DNA from: an uncultured Collinsella sp.
GTDB taxonomy: Bacteria; Actinomycetota; Coriobacteriia; Coriobacteriales; Coriobacteriaceae
Assembly: GCA_900550965.1 (NCBI GenBank)
Contig: URUC01000027.1
Span: 1-22,716, forward strand
Length of the DNA: 22,716 bases
Direction: 5' to 3'
This document shows, piece after piece, positions 8,500-16,693 of this stretch (within the stretch, counting starts at the first letter, position 1; each line of letters begins with the position of its first letter). Both the position numbers and the translations under genes were made by a program. The notes beneath the pieces are model-generated. The model was given only the letters and a program-made list of their open reading frames with translations, searched no databases and was not told the origin of the DNA.

Positions 8500-8577
8500 C
8501 GCGTAAAGCTGGCAACAATACTTCTCGAACAACGTGAAGCCGCCCCGTAGGGCGGCCGCCCCAAGAGAGGTGATTCC

Positions 8578-11202
8578 ATGAGAATCGATAAGCTAGCAAT
8601 GACGTCGCGCGAGGCGCTGCAGACCGCCATGAGCACGGCTGCCGATGCACAGGCCGGCGCGGTGGAGCCGATCCACCTGCTGTCTGCCCTGCTCGGTGCC
8701 GGCGAGCGCAATATCTCCGTGATCGAGCGCATCGGTGCCGACCCGGCTCAGCTCGCACGCTCCACACAAGATGCCATCGACCATGCGCCCAAGGTGTCGG
8801 GCGAGGGTCAGCAGATGGGCCTGTCCAACGAGCTCGTTCGCGTGATCGAGAAGGCCGAGAAAAAGGCCACCAAGATGGGCGACAGCTTTGTGGTGACCGA
8901 GCATCTGCTGATGGCACTTGCCGAGGACAAGGGTGAGGCGGGTCGCGTGCTGCGTGGCGCCGGCGTGACCAAGGAGCGCATCGAGCAAGTCTACGAGGAA
9001 CTGCGCGGCGATGACCGCGTGACGTCTGCCGAGGACAAGACGCAGTTTGAGGCGTTGGAGCAGTACGGTCGCAACATCTGCGATCTGGCTCGCGCCGGCA
9101 AGCTCGACCCGGTCATCGGCCGTACCGACGAGATCCGTCGTACTATTCAGGTTCTGTCCCGCCGCACCAAGAACAACCCCGTGCTTATCGGCGAGCCGGG
9201 CGTCGGCAAGACGGCCATCGTCGAGGGCATTGCTCAGCGAATCGTGGCCGGCGACGTACCGAGCACCCTGCGCGACCGCGACCTCATCGAGCTCGACATG
9301 AGCGCGCTGGTCGCCGGCGCCAAGTACCGCGGCGAGTTCGAGGACCGCTTGAAGGCCGTGCTCAAGGAAGTCCAAAAGTCCGAAGGCAAGGTCATCCTGT
9401 TCATCGATGAGCTCCACACCATCGTGGGCGCGGGTGCCACCGAGGGCTCCATGGACGCCGGCAACATCCTGAAGCCGGCGCTTGCCCGTGGCGACTTGCA
9501 CGCAATCGGCGCGACTACGCTCGACGAGTATCGCAAGTACATCGAGAAGGACGCGGCACTCGCCCGTCGTTTCCAGACCGTGATGGTCTCCGAGCCCACC
9601 GTCGAGGACACCATCTCGATCCTGCGTGGCCTCAAGGAGAAGTACGAGATCTTCCACGGCGTGCATATCACCGATAGCGCGCTCGTGGCGGCCGCCGACC
9701 TCTCCGATCGCTACATCGCCGACCGCTTCCTGCCCGATAAGGCCATCGACCTGGTTGATGAGGCGGCAAGCCGCCTGCGCATGGAGCTCGACAGCATGCC
9801 GGTCGAGATCGATGCCACCACGCGTCAGCTCACCCAGCTGCAGATCGAGGAGCAGGCGCTCATGAAGGAGACCGACGACGCCTCCAAGGAGCGTCTGGAG
9901 GCCCTGCGCCAAGAGATTGCCGAGGTCCAAGAAAAGCTCAACGTGCAAAAGGCCGGCTGGCTCAACCAGAAGAACGCCATCGACCACGTGCAGGAGCTCA
10001 AGGGACAGCTCGACGAGGCCAAGAGCGAAGAGGAGCGTGCGACGCGCAACGGCGACCTGGGCCGTGCGTCCGAGCTGCGCTACTCCGTGATTCCGGGCCT
10101 GCAGCAGCAGATTCAGGATTCCGAGGCTGCGCTCGAGGCGCAAAAGCAGCAGGACGGCGAGGGCCTCAACGAGCAGGTGACCTCCGATGAGATCGCTGAG
10201 GTCGTGAGCGCTTGGACCGGCGTGCCCGTCTCCAAGATGATGCAGGGCGAGCTCGACAAGCTGAAGGGCTTGGAGGGCGAGCTGCATAAGCGCGTCATCG
10301 GCCAGGACGAGGCGGTCTCCGCTGTCGCCGCGGCCGTGCGTCGCAGCCGTGCGGGCCTCTCCGATCCGGACAAGCCCATCGGCAGCTTCTTCTTCCTGGG
10401 CCCCACCGGCGTGGGCAAGACCGAGCTCGCCAAGGCGCTTGCCGAGTGCCTGTTCGATGACGAGCGTGCGCTCGTGCGTATCGACATGTCCGAGTACATG
10501 GAGAAGTTCAGCGTCCAACGTCTGATCGGTGCGCCTCCGGGATACGTGGGTTACGACGAGGGCGGCCAGCTTACCGAGGCCGTGCGCCGTCGTCCGTACT
10601 CCGTGATTTTGCTCGACGAGATGGAGAAGGCTCATCCGGATGTCTTTAACGTGCTGCTGCAGGTGCTTGATGACGGCCGTCTGACCGATGGCCAGGGTCG
10701 CCAGGTGTCCTTCAAGAACACGATCATCATCATGACGTCTAACGTGGGCTCCAAGGCCATCGCCGATCTTTCGGGCAAGGACGAGGAAGAGATGCGCCAC
10801 CAGGTCGATGCGGCCATGGCTCAGACCTTCCGCCCCGAGTTCCTCAACCGCATCGACGATATCGTGGTGTTCCATCCGCTCGGCATGGCGCAAATCGAAA
10901 AGATCGTCGATATCCAGCTTGCCGACGTCCGCGCGCGTCTTGCCAAGGAGCGCATGACGCTTGCCATCACCCCGGCGGCCAAGCAGATGCTCGCCGTGGG
11001 TGGCCTGGACCCCGTGTTCGGTGCCCGTCCGCTCAAGCGCCTGGTCCAGCGCGAGGTCGTGGACGCCATCGCCGCCGCCATCATCGACGGCACGGTGCGC
11101 GAGGGAGATCAGGTGACGGTCGATGTCGACAAGGACGGTGCTTTTACCGTCGTGTGCGACAACACGCCGGCGGCCACCTACGAGGTCCCCGACGCCGAGT
11201 AG
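8578..11202 (+). CDS. clpB: ATP-dependent disaggregase ClpB (Hsp100)
   Basis: Hexameric AAA+ unfoldase that, with DnaK/DnaJ/GrpE, pulls polypeptides out of aggregates in the cytoplasm. The 874-residue product has the family's full length: Clp N-domain repeats (about 1-150), AAA-1 with Walker A GEPGVGKT at 205-212 and Walker B ILFIDELHT, the coiled-coil middle domain (about 405-530) that distinguishes ClpB from ClpA/ClpC, AAA-2 with Walker A GPTGVGKT at about 608-615, pore loop GYVGYDEGG, Walker B VILLDEMEK and sensor TSNVGS, then a C-terminal D2-small domain (FGARPLKRLVQ). AGAGAGGTGATT precedes the ATG. It stands alone with its own terminator, about 4.7 kb from hspR. Confidence 0.97.
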   Translation: MRIDKLAMTSREALQTAMSTAADAQAGAVEPIHLLSALLGAGERNISVIERIGADPAQLARSTQDAIDHAPKVSGEGQQMGLSNELVRVIEKAEKKATKMGDSFVVTEHLLMALAEDKGEAGRVLRGAGVTKERIEQVYEELRGDDRVTSAEDKTQFEALEQYGRNICDLARAGKLDPVIGRTDEIRRTIQVLSRRTKNNPVLIGEPGVGKTAIVEGIAQRIVAGDVPSTLRDRDLIELDMSALVAGAKYRGEFEDRLKAVLKEVQKSEGKVILFIDELHTIVGAGATEGSMDAGNILKPALARGDLHAIGATTLDEYRKYIEKDAALARRFQTVMVSEPTVEDTISILRGLKEKYEIFHGVHITDSALVAAADLSDRYIADRFLPDKAIDLVDEAASRLRMELDSMPVEIDATTRQLTQLQIEEQALMKETDDASKERLEALRQEIAEVQEKLNVQKAGWLNQKNAIDHVQELKGQLDEAKSEEERATRNGDLGRASELRYSVIPGLQQQIQDSEAALEAQKQQDGEGLNEQVTSDEIAEVVSAWTGVPVSKMMQGELDKLKGLEGELHKRVIGQDEAVSAVAAAVRRSRAGLSDPDKPIGSFFFLGPTGVGKTELAKALAECLFDDERALVRIDMSEYMEKFSVQRLIGAPPGYVGYDEGGQLTEAVRRRPYSVILLDEMEKAHPDVFNVLLQVLDDGRLTDGQGRQVSFKNTIIIMTSNVGSKAIADLSGKDEEEMRHQVDAAMAQTFRPEFLNRIDDIVVFHPLGMAQIEKIVDIQLADVRARLAKERMTLAITPAAKQMLAVGGLDPVFGARPLKRLVQREVVDAIAAAIIDGTVREGDQVTVDVDKDGAFTVVCDNTPAATYEVPDAE

Positions 11203-11247
11203 ATTTTTGGGATATGCCTTAAAATCTACCAGTCGTCTCTAAACACC

Positions 11248-11284
11248 AAGGGCGGCGGATCCAATTGGGTCCGCCGCCCTTTTT
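11248..11284 (+). terminator. Rho-independent terminator of clpB
   Basis: A perfect 12-bp stem (AAGGGCGGCGGA at 11248-11259 with 11270-11281), a 10-base loop and a T5 tract. It lies about 45 bases after the clpB stop. Confidence 0.9.
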
Positions 11285-11336
11285 CGTGCGACAATCGATG
11301 GTACTGATCGTGAGTACATGGTAAGGAGATGCGCAG

Positions 11337-11531
11337 ATGAAAAACGAGAACGAGACGAATGCACCGGCGACCGATGCCGCACCCGCCGCACCCAAGCCTG
11401 CGCCTAAGCCGGCACCCAAGCCGCGCGACCCCTATATCCGCGCCGAGAACGAGGATGACGACGGCTACGATCCCTACAGCGATCGCCGCCCCGAGCGCGA
11501 GCCCCTCTTCGAAGCCGACCCCTGGCGCTAA
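11337..11531 (+). CDS. Small Pro/Ala/Lys-rich acidic protein, unknown function
   Basis: A 64-residue reading frame with a good ribosome site (AAGGAGAT, 7 bases before the ATG) between the clpB terminator and an AT-rich region. Residues 1-16 are polar; about 17-31 form repeated Ala-Pro-Lys-Pro units; the rest is rich in Asp, Glu, Arg and Tyr (ENEDDDGYDPYSDRRPERE) and ends FEADPWR. No hydrophobic segment or cysteine is present, so it should be a soluble, probably disordered cytoplasmic protein. The Pro/Ala/Lys stretch looks like a flexible linker. I do not recognise a family. The ribosome site and neighbour-like codon use argue that it is real. Confidence 0.6.
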   Translation: MKNENETNAPATDAAPAAPKPAPKPAPKPRDPYIRAENEDDDGYDPYSDRRPEREPLFEADPWR

Positions 11532-11600
11532 GTAGCTCATTTGGGACGGGGCTCTTTTAGCTACTTGGGCTGCTATGTGAGCCAGCATCTAATAGGAGCC

Positions 11601-11631
11601 GCTAGCCCTGGCCTTTGATGTTCGGCAACAG
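11601..11631 (-). pseudogene. Possible relic of the 3' end of a gene like the 13160 surface-protein gene
   Basis: On the minus strand this 31-base stretch reads LLPNIKGQG-stop. The intact gene at 13160-14656 ends LLPSIKAQD-stop. The DNA matches 25 of 31 bases without gaps, in the same frame and including the stop, and in the same orientation, 1.56 kb away across the ATPase gene. Just upstream the frame is lost. It could be the remnant of a deleted paralogue or of a rearrangement. It is short enough that chance cannot be excluded. Confidence 0.35.
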
Positions 11632-11636
11632 AAAAA

Positions 11637-11722
11637 CTTGCTTAGCTACTAATCAAGTTACACGTAATCTTGCTCTCCTGCTAATCAAGAATCGATATAA
11701 TCTTGATTAGCATATAAGCAAG
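11637..11722. promoter_or_regulatory. Triple CTTGCT-N6-CTAATCAAG element before the ATPase gene
   Basis: Three copies of a 21-bp element lie at 11637-11657 (+), 11669-11689 (+) and 11702-11722 (-). All 15 defined bases are identical in each. Each copy is also an inverted repeat CTTG-N13-CAAG, with arms extended to 6-7 bases in copies 1 and 3. Centres are 32 and 33 bases apart, near three helical turns, so proteins bound there would face the same side. A perfect -10 hexamer TATAAT (11696-11701) lies between copies 2 and 3, and the start codon is 12 bases past copy 3. An operator array for a dimeric regulator is the simplest reading. Confidence 0.7.
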
Positions 11723-11733
11723 ATTGGAGAATT

Positions 11734-13086
11734 ATGGCATTCAACGACTTGGTGGCCCAGAAAATAAAGGACTTTGAGCAACAAGGAGTTCCACAGGTCT
11801 TTGAGCGCGACCTTGATCTGGGAAACCCGCAGGAACCCAAGCGCGACAACATCGTAAATGTGATTGTGGGAGCCCGTCGTTGTGGAAAGACGTATCGCCT
11901 GTATCAGGAGATGCAGCGGCTTCAGGGTCAAGGTATCGACCTTGACCGGATGCTTTATTTCAATTGTGAGGATGAGCGCTTGCGTCCGTATGAGCCGTCG
12001 CTGCTAGCGGACGTGCTCGATACATTCTATGCGCTATATCCTGCTGCTCGAACCGAGGGTGCCTACATTTTCTTCGATGAAATCCAGGAAATTCCCGAAT
12101 GGGGTGCGTTTCTGCGGCGTGTGGTCGATACGGAGAAAGCGACCGTCTACGTGACGGGATCTTCTTCTAAGATGCTGTCCTCGGAACTTAAGAGCGAGTT
12201 CAGGGGCCGCTCTCTTGTGCGAGAGCTGTTTCCGTTGAGTTTTTCGGAATACGTCCGATATAAGACGGGGAGCGTTCCTGAGCCGGATGCACCCTTTTCA
12301 TCGAGCGATGCAGCACTGCTTCGACATCATCTGATCGGATATCTTGAGCGAGGGGGATTCATCGCGACGCTAGAGCAGACGCCCGCGGACGCGATTCAGC
12401 TGCTACAGGAATATGCGTCGCGAACGGTCGCCATGGACGTCGTTGAGCGCTACGACATCAAGAACCCTCGTTTGGCTTCACTGTTCCTGACGCGGTGTAT
12501 GGCGTCTTCGGCACGAGAGCTGTCGGTGAACAAGGTGTACAACGAGTTCAAAAGTAGGCAGATACCCGTCAGTCGTAATTCGCTCGGCGACTTACTTGAG
12601 TATTACGAGGACGCCTACCTGTTGTTTTCGGTGCCGGAGTTCACGCGCTCACTTGCAAATAATGCGCGGTCCGCATCTAAAGTCTACGCTGTCGATCCTG
12701 CGATGTTCGGAGCATTCTCTCCCGCATCGGCATTCGATCAGGGCCAGAGGCTCGAGACTGCGGTGTTCAATGCGCTCAGAAGAAGGACTCCAGCCGTGCG
12801 GTCCGGTTCGGTCTGCCGCCTGCTGATCAAAGAGAAGAATAAAAGCCATGAGGTGGACTTTGTGGCCGGGGATGCGCTTCTTATGCAGGCTTATGGCCTG
12901 ATTCAGGTGAGTACGGATATGGCAAGCGAGAAAACGCGCGAGCGCGAAATTGCCGCGCTTGATGCCTCGATGGCCCAGTTCGATCTTGGCGAGTCGACAA
13001 TCGTTACCATGGATGAGCAGGCCGATATTCCATGCGAACACGGTGTGGTACACGCCGTGCCCGCATGGAAGTGGCTCCTTGCCTAA
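11734..13086 (+). CDS. AAA_14/DUF4143-type ATPase
   Basis: Predicted P-loop ATPase of the AAA_14 plus DUF4143 family, widespread in bacteria and archaea with largely unknown function. The 450-residue product has Walker A GARRCGKT at 46-53, Walker B YIFFDEIQE at 111-119 and a sensor-like VYVTGSSSKML at 138-148. The C-terminal half is the DUF4143 region. Within it, EVDF (E373, D375) and LIQVS (Q391-S393) resemble the PD-(D/E)XK nuclease fold, but the catalytic Lys position is Ser, so cleavage is doubtful. GGAG precedes the ATG. GC content is lower and rarer codons are more frequent than in neighbouring chaperone genes, pointing to acquisition. No helix-turn-helix domain or partner gene is seen. 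A hairpin at 13103 follows. Substrate and partner are not known. Confidence 0.85.
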   Translation: MAFNDLVAQKIKDFEQQGVPQVFERDLDLGNPQEPKRDNIVNVIVGARRCGKTYRLYQEMQRLQGQGIDLDRMLYFNCEDERLRPYEPSLLADVLDTFYALYPAARTEGAYIFFDEIQEIPEWGAFLRRVVDTEKATVYVTGSSSKMLSSELKSEFRGRSLVRELFPLSFSEYVRYKTGSVPEPDAPFSSSDAALLRHHLIGYLERGGFIATLEQTPADAIQLLQEYASRTVAMDVVERYDIKNPRLASLFLTRCMASSARELSVNKVYNEFKSRQIPVSRNSLGDLLEYYEDAYLLFSVPEFTRSLANNARSASKVYAVDPAMFGAFSPASAFDQGQRLETAVFNALRRRTPAVRSGSVCRLLIKEKNKSHEVDFVAGDALLMQAYGLIQVSTDMASEKTREREIAALDASMAQFDLGESTIVTMDEQADIPCEHGVVHAVPAWKWLLA

Positions 13087-13102
13087 TCATCTACGGATCT
13101 GT

Positions 13103-13126
13103 GGGGCCAGGACCTCCTGGCCCCTT
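13103..13126 (+). terminator. Hairpin after the ATPase gene
   Basis: A perfect 9-bp stem, GGGGCCAGG (13103-13111) with CCTGGCCCC (13116-13124), and a 4-base loop, followed only by TTCAT. It is a likely but weak intrinsic terminator, 16 bases past the stop. Confidence 0.55.
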
Positions 13127-13159
13127 CATCACGGTTGGGGAGAACCATGATGCGCTCGG

Positions 13160-14656
13160 CTAGTCCTGGGCCTTGATGCTCGGCAGGAGAATCTGGGCGA
13201 GGTAGTCGGTCTCGAGTTTGGTGGCAGCGTCGGCCTTGCCGTCTTTGCCGACCAGCACATTTTTGATCTGGCTGTAGGTGTAGCGGTTGCCGGTCGTAAG
13301 CTCGACAAGCTCAATGGCCGTGTCCATGGGATAGGTCGACACAGGGTTCTGCGTGCGCCCGTTGATGGTCTGGGGCACCACATACGGATAAACGGGGCCG
13401 CTGGCGTAGACGGTATAACCGTTGCCTAGGTTGGCCGCACCCAAAACCGTATCGCCCTCATCGGGCGTAAAGCTCTCGCCCTCGCGCACTGCGACGAGCG
13501 TCACAATCGGCGTATCGCTGTCGCCGGCAAGATAGATGCATAGCGTGCTGCCATTTTGCCAAGTCTCGACCTTGCCGTACCATTCGACGGGGATATCGAG
13601 CTGGTAGAGGTCGGTTGCCTTGTGACGGGCGTCGGCATCACGGGCTGCCTGTGCCTTTTGCGCGCTCACGGCATTGACGGCGGCGTCGCGCCGCGCGGTT
13701 GCCGCCTGCTGGAGCACCTTGGCGGTGGCGGCGGAGCTCGCGCCTCCCTCCTCGGCATATTTGGCGGCGGCATCGATCTGGTCGTCGGTTACCGTGTCGG
13801 CCGAAGGCACCTTGAGCTTAAAGGCGGCCTGGCTGCTTAGGTCCTGTCCGTCGCTCTTGATCGTGACCTGCGCCTTGGTGGTCGGCACGGTATAGACGGT
13901 GCCGTCGGACGCGATGGGGGAGGCGGCAATGGAGAGCGTGTAGTTACCGGGCAGCAGTTTGATGCCACGGCCATGCTCGTCAACATAGAGTGTTTCGCTT
14001 ACGGAGGATCCGTCCACGTCCTGACCGCTCACCTGCACGGGGATCTTTGAGCCGGTGGAGCAGTCGAGCCCCGCGGCATGTACGCCAATTTGCACTGACA
14101 TCATCGTGTGCGCATTGGCGGCGGCAACGGCGGCCTGCTCTTGCTGATATCCGTTCCAAGCCGCATAGCCCGCGCCGCCGGCGACGAGCGCGACGGCCAC
14201 GACGCCGGCAACCATCAGATTGCGGCGCTTGGGCGACATTTTGCGATGGCGAACCTCAGCTTCGTGTGCCGAGGGAACGGACGGCAGGGGAATATCGCCC
14301 ATGGCGATGGTCTCGTCCACGGCTGGTGCGGAACCCAGGCCAGGAAGCTCGCGGGTCAGCGAATCCTCGGCCGGCAAGCTGTCGAGCAAGACGGTTTCCT
14401 CGCCCGTGTCGGATTCGGGCTGATTGCCGGCCTCGCTTTCGGTACCTTCGTGACCTGCCTCATCTTCGGCAGGCTCAACGTCGTCTGCATCCTGATCATC
14501 GGACTGCGCCTCGGCTTCCGGCTCATCCTGCACATCAACGCCCGAATCGTCAAACGCAATCTCATCGAGTGAAATCCGGTCTAAGCTCTCCAAGGCCTCA
14601 GCGCAAGCTTCTGCATCTTGGGTCGCATCCTCTTGGCCCATCGTCTCATCTTTCAT
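13160..14656 (-). CDS. Membrane-anchored protein with acidic cytoplasmic N-terminus, unknown function
   Basis: I do not recognise the family with certainty. From the ATG at 14656 the product has 498 residues. Residues 1-140 are very rich in Asp/Glu and probably disordered. RHRKMSPKRRN is followed by one membrane segment (about 147-167). About 330 residues lie outside, with a region of beta-type sequence (about 180-285), an Ala-rich helical stretch (about 290-345) and a C-terminal domain with IPVEWYGKVETWQNGS and LAGDSDTPIVTLVAV. The topology (cytoplasmic N-terminus, stop-transfer preceded by basic residues) suggests a surface or sensing protein. I chose this start because GGGGGA precedes it; the frame remains open 78 codons further upstream, but that part crosses the neighbouring promoter and terminator region and looks non-coding. 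Confidence 0.75.
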   Translation of the reverse strand: MKDETMGQEDATQDAEACAEALESLDRISLDEIAFDDSGVDVQDEPEAEAQSDDQDADDVEPAEDEAGHEGTESEAGNQPESDTGEETVLLDSLPAEDSLTRELPGLGSAPAVDETIAMGDIPLPSVPSAHEAEVRHRKMSPKRRNLMVAGVVAVALVAGGAGYAAWNGYQQEQAAVAAANAHTMMSVQIGVHAAGLDCSTGSKIPVQVSGQDVDGSSVSETLYVDEHGRGIKLLPGNYTLSIAASPIASDGTVYTVPTTKAQVTIKSDGQDLSSQAAFKLKVPSADTVTDDQIDAAAKYAEEGGASSAATAKVLQQAATARRDAAVNAVSAQKAQAARDADARHKATDLYQLDIPVEWYGKVETWQNGSTLCIYLAGDSDTPIVTLVAVREGESFTPDEGDTVLGAANLGNGYTVYASGPVYPYVVPQTINGRTQNPVSTYPMDTAIELVELTTGNRYTYSQIKNVLVGKDGKADAATKLETDYLAQILLPSIKAQD

Positions 14657-14802
14657 ATATCCCCCAAGCTCAATATCGGGACAACAATGTACCCAAAAAC
14701 AAGGTCTTATAGAGCTGTCAGGCGATCGGAAATCTGATTTTATCTGTGCGAGAGGTTTTGAATGTGTGTGCGAATGGAATATGTGCGTGAATGCGTGCAA
14801 CA

Positions 14803-14843
14803 ACAAAAAGCCCCGGAAAGCGGGCGAATCGCTTTCCGGGGCT
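14803..14843 (-). terminator. Rho-independent terminator of the 14911 gene
   Basis: A perfect 13-bp stem (14809-14821 with 14831-14843; AGCCCCGGAAAGC on the plus strand) and a 9-base loop. On the minus strand it is followed by TTTTTGTTGTTG. It ends the TetR-membrane protein transcript. Confidence 0.9.
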
Positions 14844-14910
14844 GCGCATGACGCGCGATTGCGGTATCGGCTAAGTTTGCCTACATTCAAATGTGGACGG
14901 AATAAACATG

Positions 14911-15918
14911 TTACTCGGCGTGAGCGTAATCAACCTTGGCGCGGCGGGCGGTGGCCTTCTCCCAATCGCTGGTGCCCTCAAAGACATCCTGCTTGTAGGG
15001 GTTGCGGCCGAGCTTCTTGGCGCGGTAGGCGATGTAGATGATCGCGGTGACGTTGGCGACCAGTGCGGCGATCGAGACCGCGGTAGCGGCGCTGGGGTCG
15101 AGCGTGGAGTGGGTCACAAAGATGGACTCCTCCTGGAAGAACGGGAACACCTGGGCAAACATGCACCAAATAGCCAGCGTAAAGGCGCGGTTCTGGATCC
15201 AGCCGCCCTTGTTCCAGATAAAGGCGGCGACGGTGGGCGCCAGCAGCAGCGCAAAGCCGCAGAACCAGGAGTGGGTGGGCAGACAGTTGTAGGTGTAGCA
15301 GAAGTTCCAGATATCGTAGGCGATGATGTAGACCCAGGTCATATCGGGCCACAGCATGTCGGTCTGATCCTCGGAGGCGTAGACGCTCCACCAACCGGTC
15401 ATGCAGAAGATGTTGATGATACCGGCGATGCCGTTGAACACGTTGTTCCAGCTGGCCAGCTGCGTAGCACCTTCGGAGGTGACCCAGGTGGACTCGCCCA
15501 GGACAAAGAAGTGATAAGCGCTCTCGAAGTCGGACACGACGGCGATCATGATGTTGATGGCGACGATCACAAACGGCCATGCGCGGAACCAATGCGCCTT
15601 GCCGATCTTGCCCCACTGGTACTTAATGGCAATGAAGCCCCAGCAACCGGCCAGCGCCGCGTATACCTTGGCGTAGTGGAACCAGCTGTTCTGGTACACA
15701 TGGGTGGGGTTGGTGAGCGCCCATTCGGCACCCTGCGAAACGCCGACGGCGATGGCGATGCAGTAGATGGTCATGGCCAGCGGAGCCACGCCAAAGATGA
15801 TGGCCGCGCCCAGCTTGGTGCGCCTGCCTACCTCGTTGAGCACGATCAGGCCAATAAAGACCATGGCCCAGCCGGCCCAGTGGATAAGGGTATTGCTACC
15901 CCAAACATCGAACAGCAT
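14911..15918 (-). CDS. Polytopic membrane protein, DUF5692-like
   Basis: A 335-residue integral membrane protein with about nine hydrophobic segments (roughly 10-30, 37-60, 82-100, 112-130, 158-178, 192-210, 218-236, 244-262, 278-298) and an unusually high number of Trp and aromatic residues. The C-terminus is basic and hydrophilic (YRAKKLGRNPYKQ), likely cytoplasmic. I recall it as resembling the uncharacterised DUF5692 family of anaerobes, but I cannot confirm this without a search. No known transporter or enzyme motif is evident. AAGGAGAG precedes the ATG. It follows the TetR gene by 63 bases on the same strand and ends at a strong terminator, so the two are probably co-transcribed and functionally linked to the divergent flavoprotein. 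Confidence 0.8.
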   Translation of the reverse strand: MLFDVWGSNTLIHWAGWAMVFIGLIVLNEVGRRTKLGAAIIFGVAPLAMTIYCIAIAVGVSQGAEWALTNPTHVYQNSWFHYAKVYAALAGCWGFIAIKYQWGKIGKAHWFRAWPFVIVAINIMIAVVSDFESAYHFFVLGESTWVTSEGATQLASWNNVFNGIAGIINIFCMTGWWSVYASEDQTDMLWPDMTWVYIIAYDIWNFCYTYNCLPTHSWFCGFALLLAPTVAAFIWNKGGWIQNRAFTLAIWCMFAQVFPFFQEESIFVTHSTLDPSAATAVSIAALVANVTAIIYIAYRAKKLGRNPYKQDVFEGTSDWEKATARRAKVDYAHAE

Positions 15919-15981
15919 GCTGCTCTCCTTTCACAAGCCCGCGGCCCCTCTTCTGATCGCGGGCAGTTTGGCCAAATGTCG

Positions 15982-16644
15982 TCAGTTCTGGGGCTTGCGC
16001 TCCGGATACTTGGCGGTATAGCCCTCGATGTGGAGTGTCGAGGCGATGATTTCCTTGACCGTCTCGTCGGGCACATCGGGGTGCGTGCGGATATACATCA
16101 AAAGACCCATGATGAGGGTGTAGAACGTCTCGTAGACATGGTCGATGCGTAGCTCATGATGGGCGACAAAATCCACCACGGTGGTATCGCAGATATACTG
16201 CGCCACGCGCTGGACCACGTTGTGCAAAAAGCCGCCGTATAGCGCGCCGCTGCTCGAGGTGAGCGTGCTCGGCAGCTCGTGGCCGCTGGCGACCAGGCGT
16301 TTAAAGAGCGGGGCGACGGTGTCGAGCGCGCCCTCGATATCACCAACGGTGCGGCCGGCATTCCACGTCTCGAGCTCGGAGATAAAACCGTCGATTGCCT
16401 CGTCCATGACGGCGGTGACGGCGGCGTCCATGTCGGCGAAGTAGTGGTAGAACAGCGAGCGCGTGCAGCCGGCTCGCTTGGTTACGGCCGATACCGATAG
16501 GTGGGACACGCCCAGCTCGGAGCTTACGGTGCGCACGGCATCGAGGATCTCGCGACGGCGTTCGTCGCCCGTCAGGCGCTTTGCCGTGCTGTCGGACGCG
16601 AGGACGGCATCAGCCACAGAGATGTTTGCCGTGTTATCGCTCAT
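15982..16644 (-). CDS. TetR/AcrR-family transcriptional regulator
   Basis: Likely ligand-responsive repressor. The 220-residue product has an N-terminal TetR helix-turn-helix (about residues 25-72: RREILDAVRTVSSELGVSHL, then SAVTKRAGCTRSLFYHYF) and an all-helical C-terminal domain of about 145 residues typical for ligand binding and dimerisation. I prefer the ATG at 16644, preceded by AAAGGCGG, over one 18 bases upstream. It is transcribed away from the Fe-S flavoprotein gene and leads into the polytopic membrane protein. Two TTGAC-type palindromes in the shared upstream region are the obvious binding sites, giving autoregulation plus control of the flavoprotein. The ligand is unknown. Confidence 0.9.
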   Translation of the reverse strand: MSDNTANISVADAVLASDSTAKRLTGDERRREILDAVRTVSSELGVSHLSVSAVTKRAGCTRSLFYHYFADMDAAVTAVMDEAIDGFISELETWNAGRTVGDIEGALDTVAPLFKRLVASGHELPSTLTSSSGALYGGFLHNVVQRVAQYICDTTVVDFVAHHELRIDHVYETFYTLIMGLLMYIRTHPDVPDETVKEIIASTLHIEGYTAKYPERKPQN

Positions 16645-16693
16645 GCGTTTGCCGCCTTTCATCCGTTTGGGCCCGACCGTTCGCCTAACAGTC

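Noticed and set aside
8593..10893. A 766-codon minus-strand open frame opposite clpB
   Set aside because: It is a composition shadow of clpB, whose product has all family motifs. The antisense translation is low-complexity Leu/Ala/His/Asp.
14657..14890. Upstream extension of the 13160-14656 frame
   Set aside because: It runs through the terminator of the neighbouring gene and an AT-rich promoter-like region. The ATG at 14656 has GGGGGA before it.
14893..16152. A 419-codon plus-strand frame opposite the membrane protein and TetR genes
   Set aside because: It spans two real minus-strand genes and their spacer, is Gly/Asp/Val-rich and has no ribosome site.
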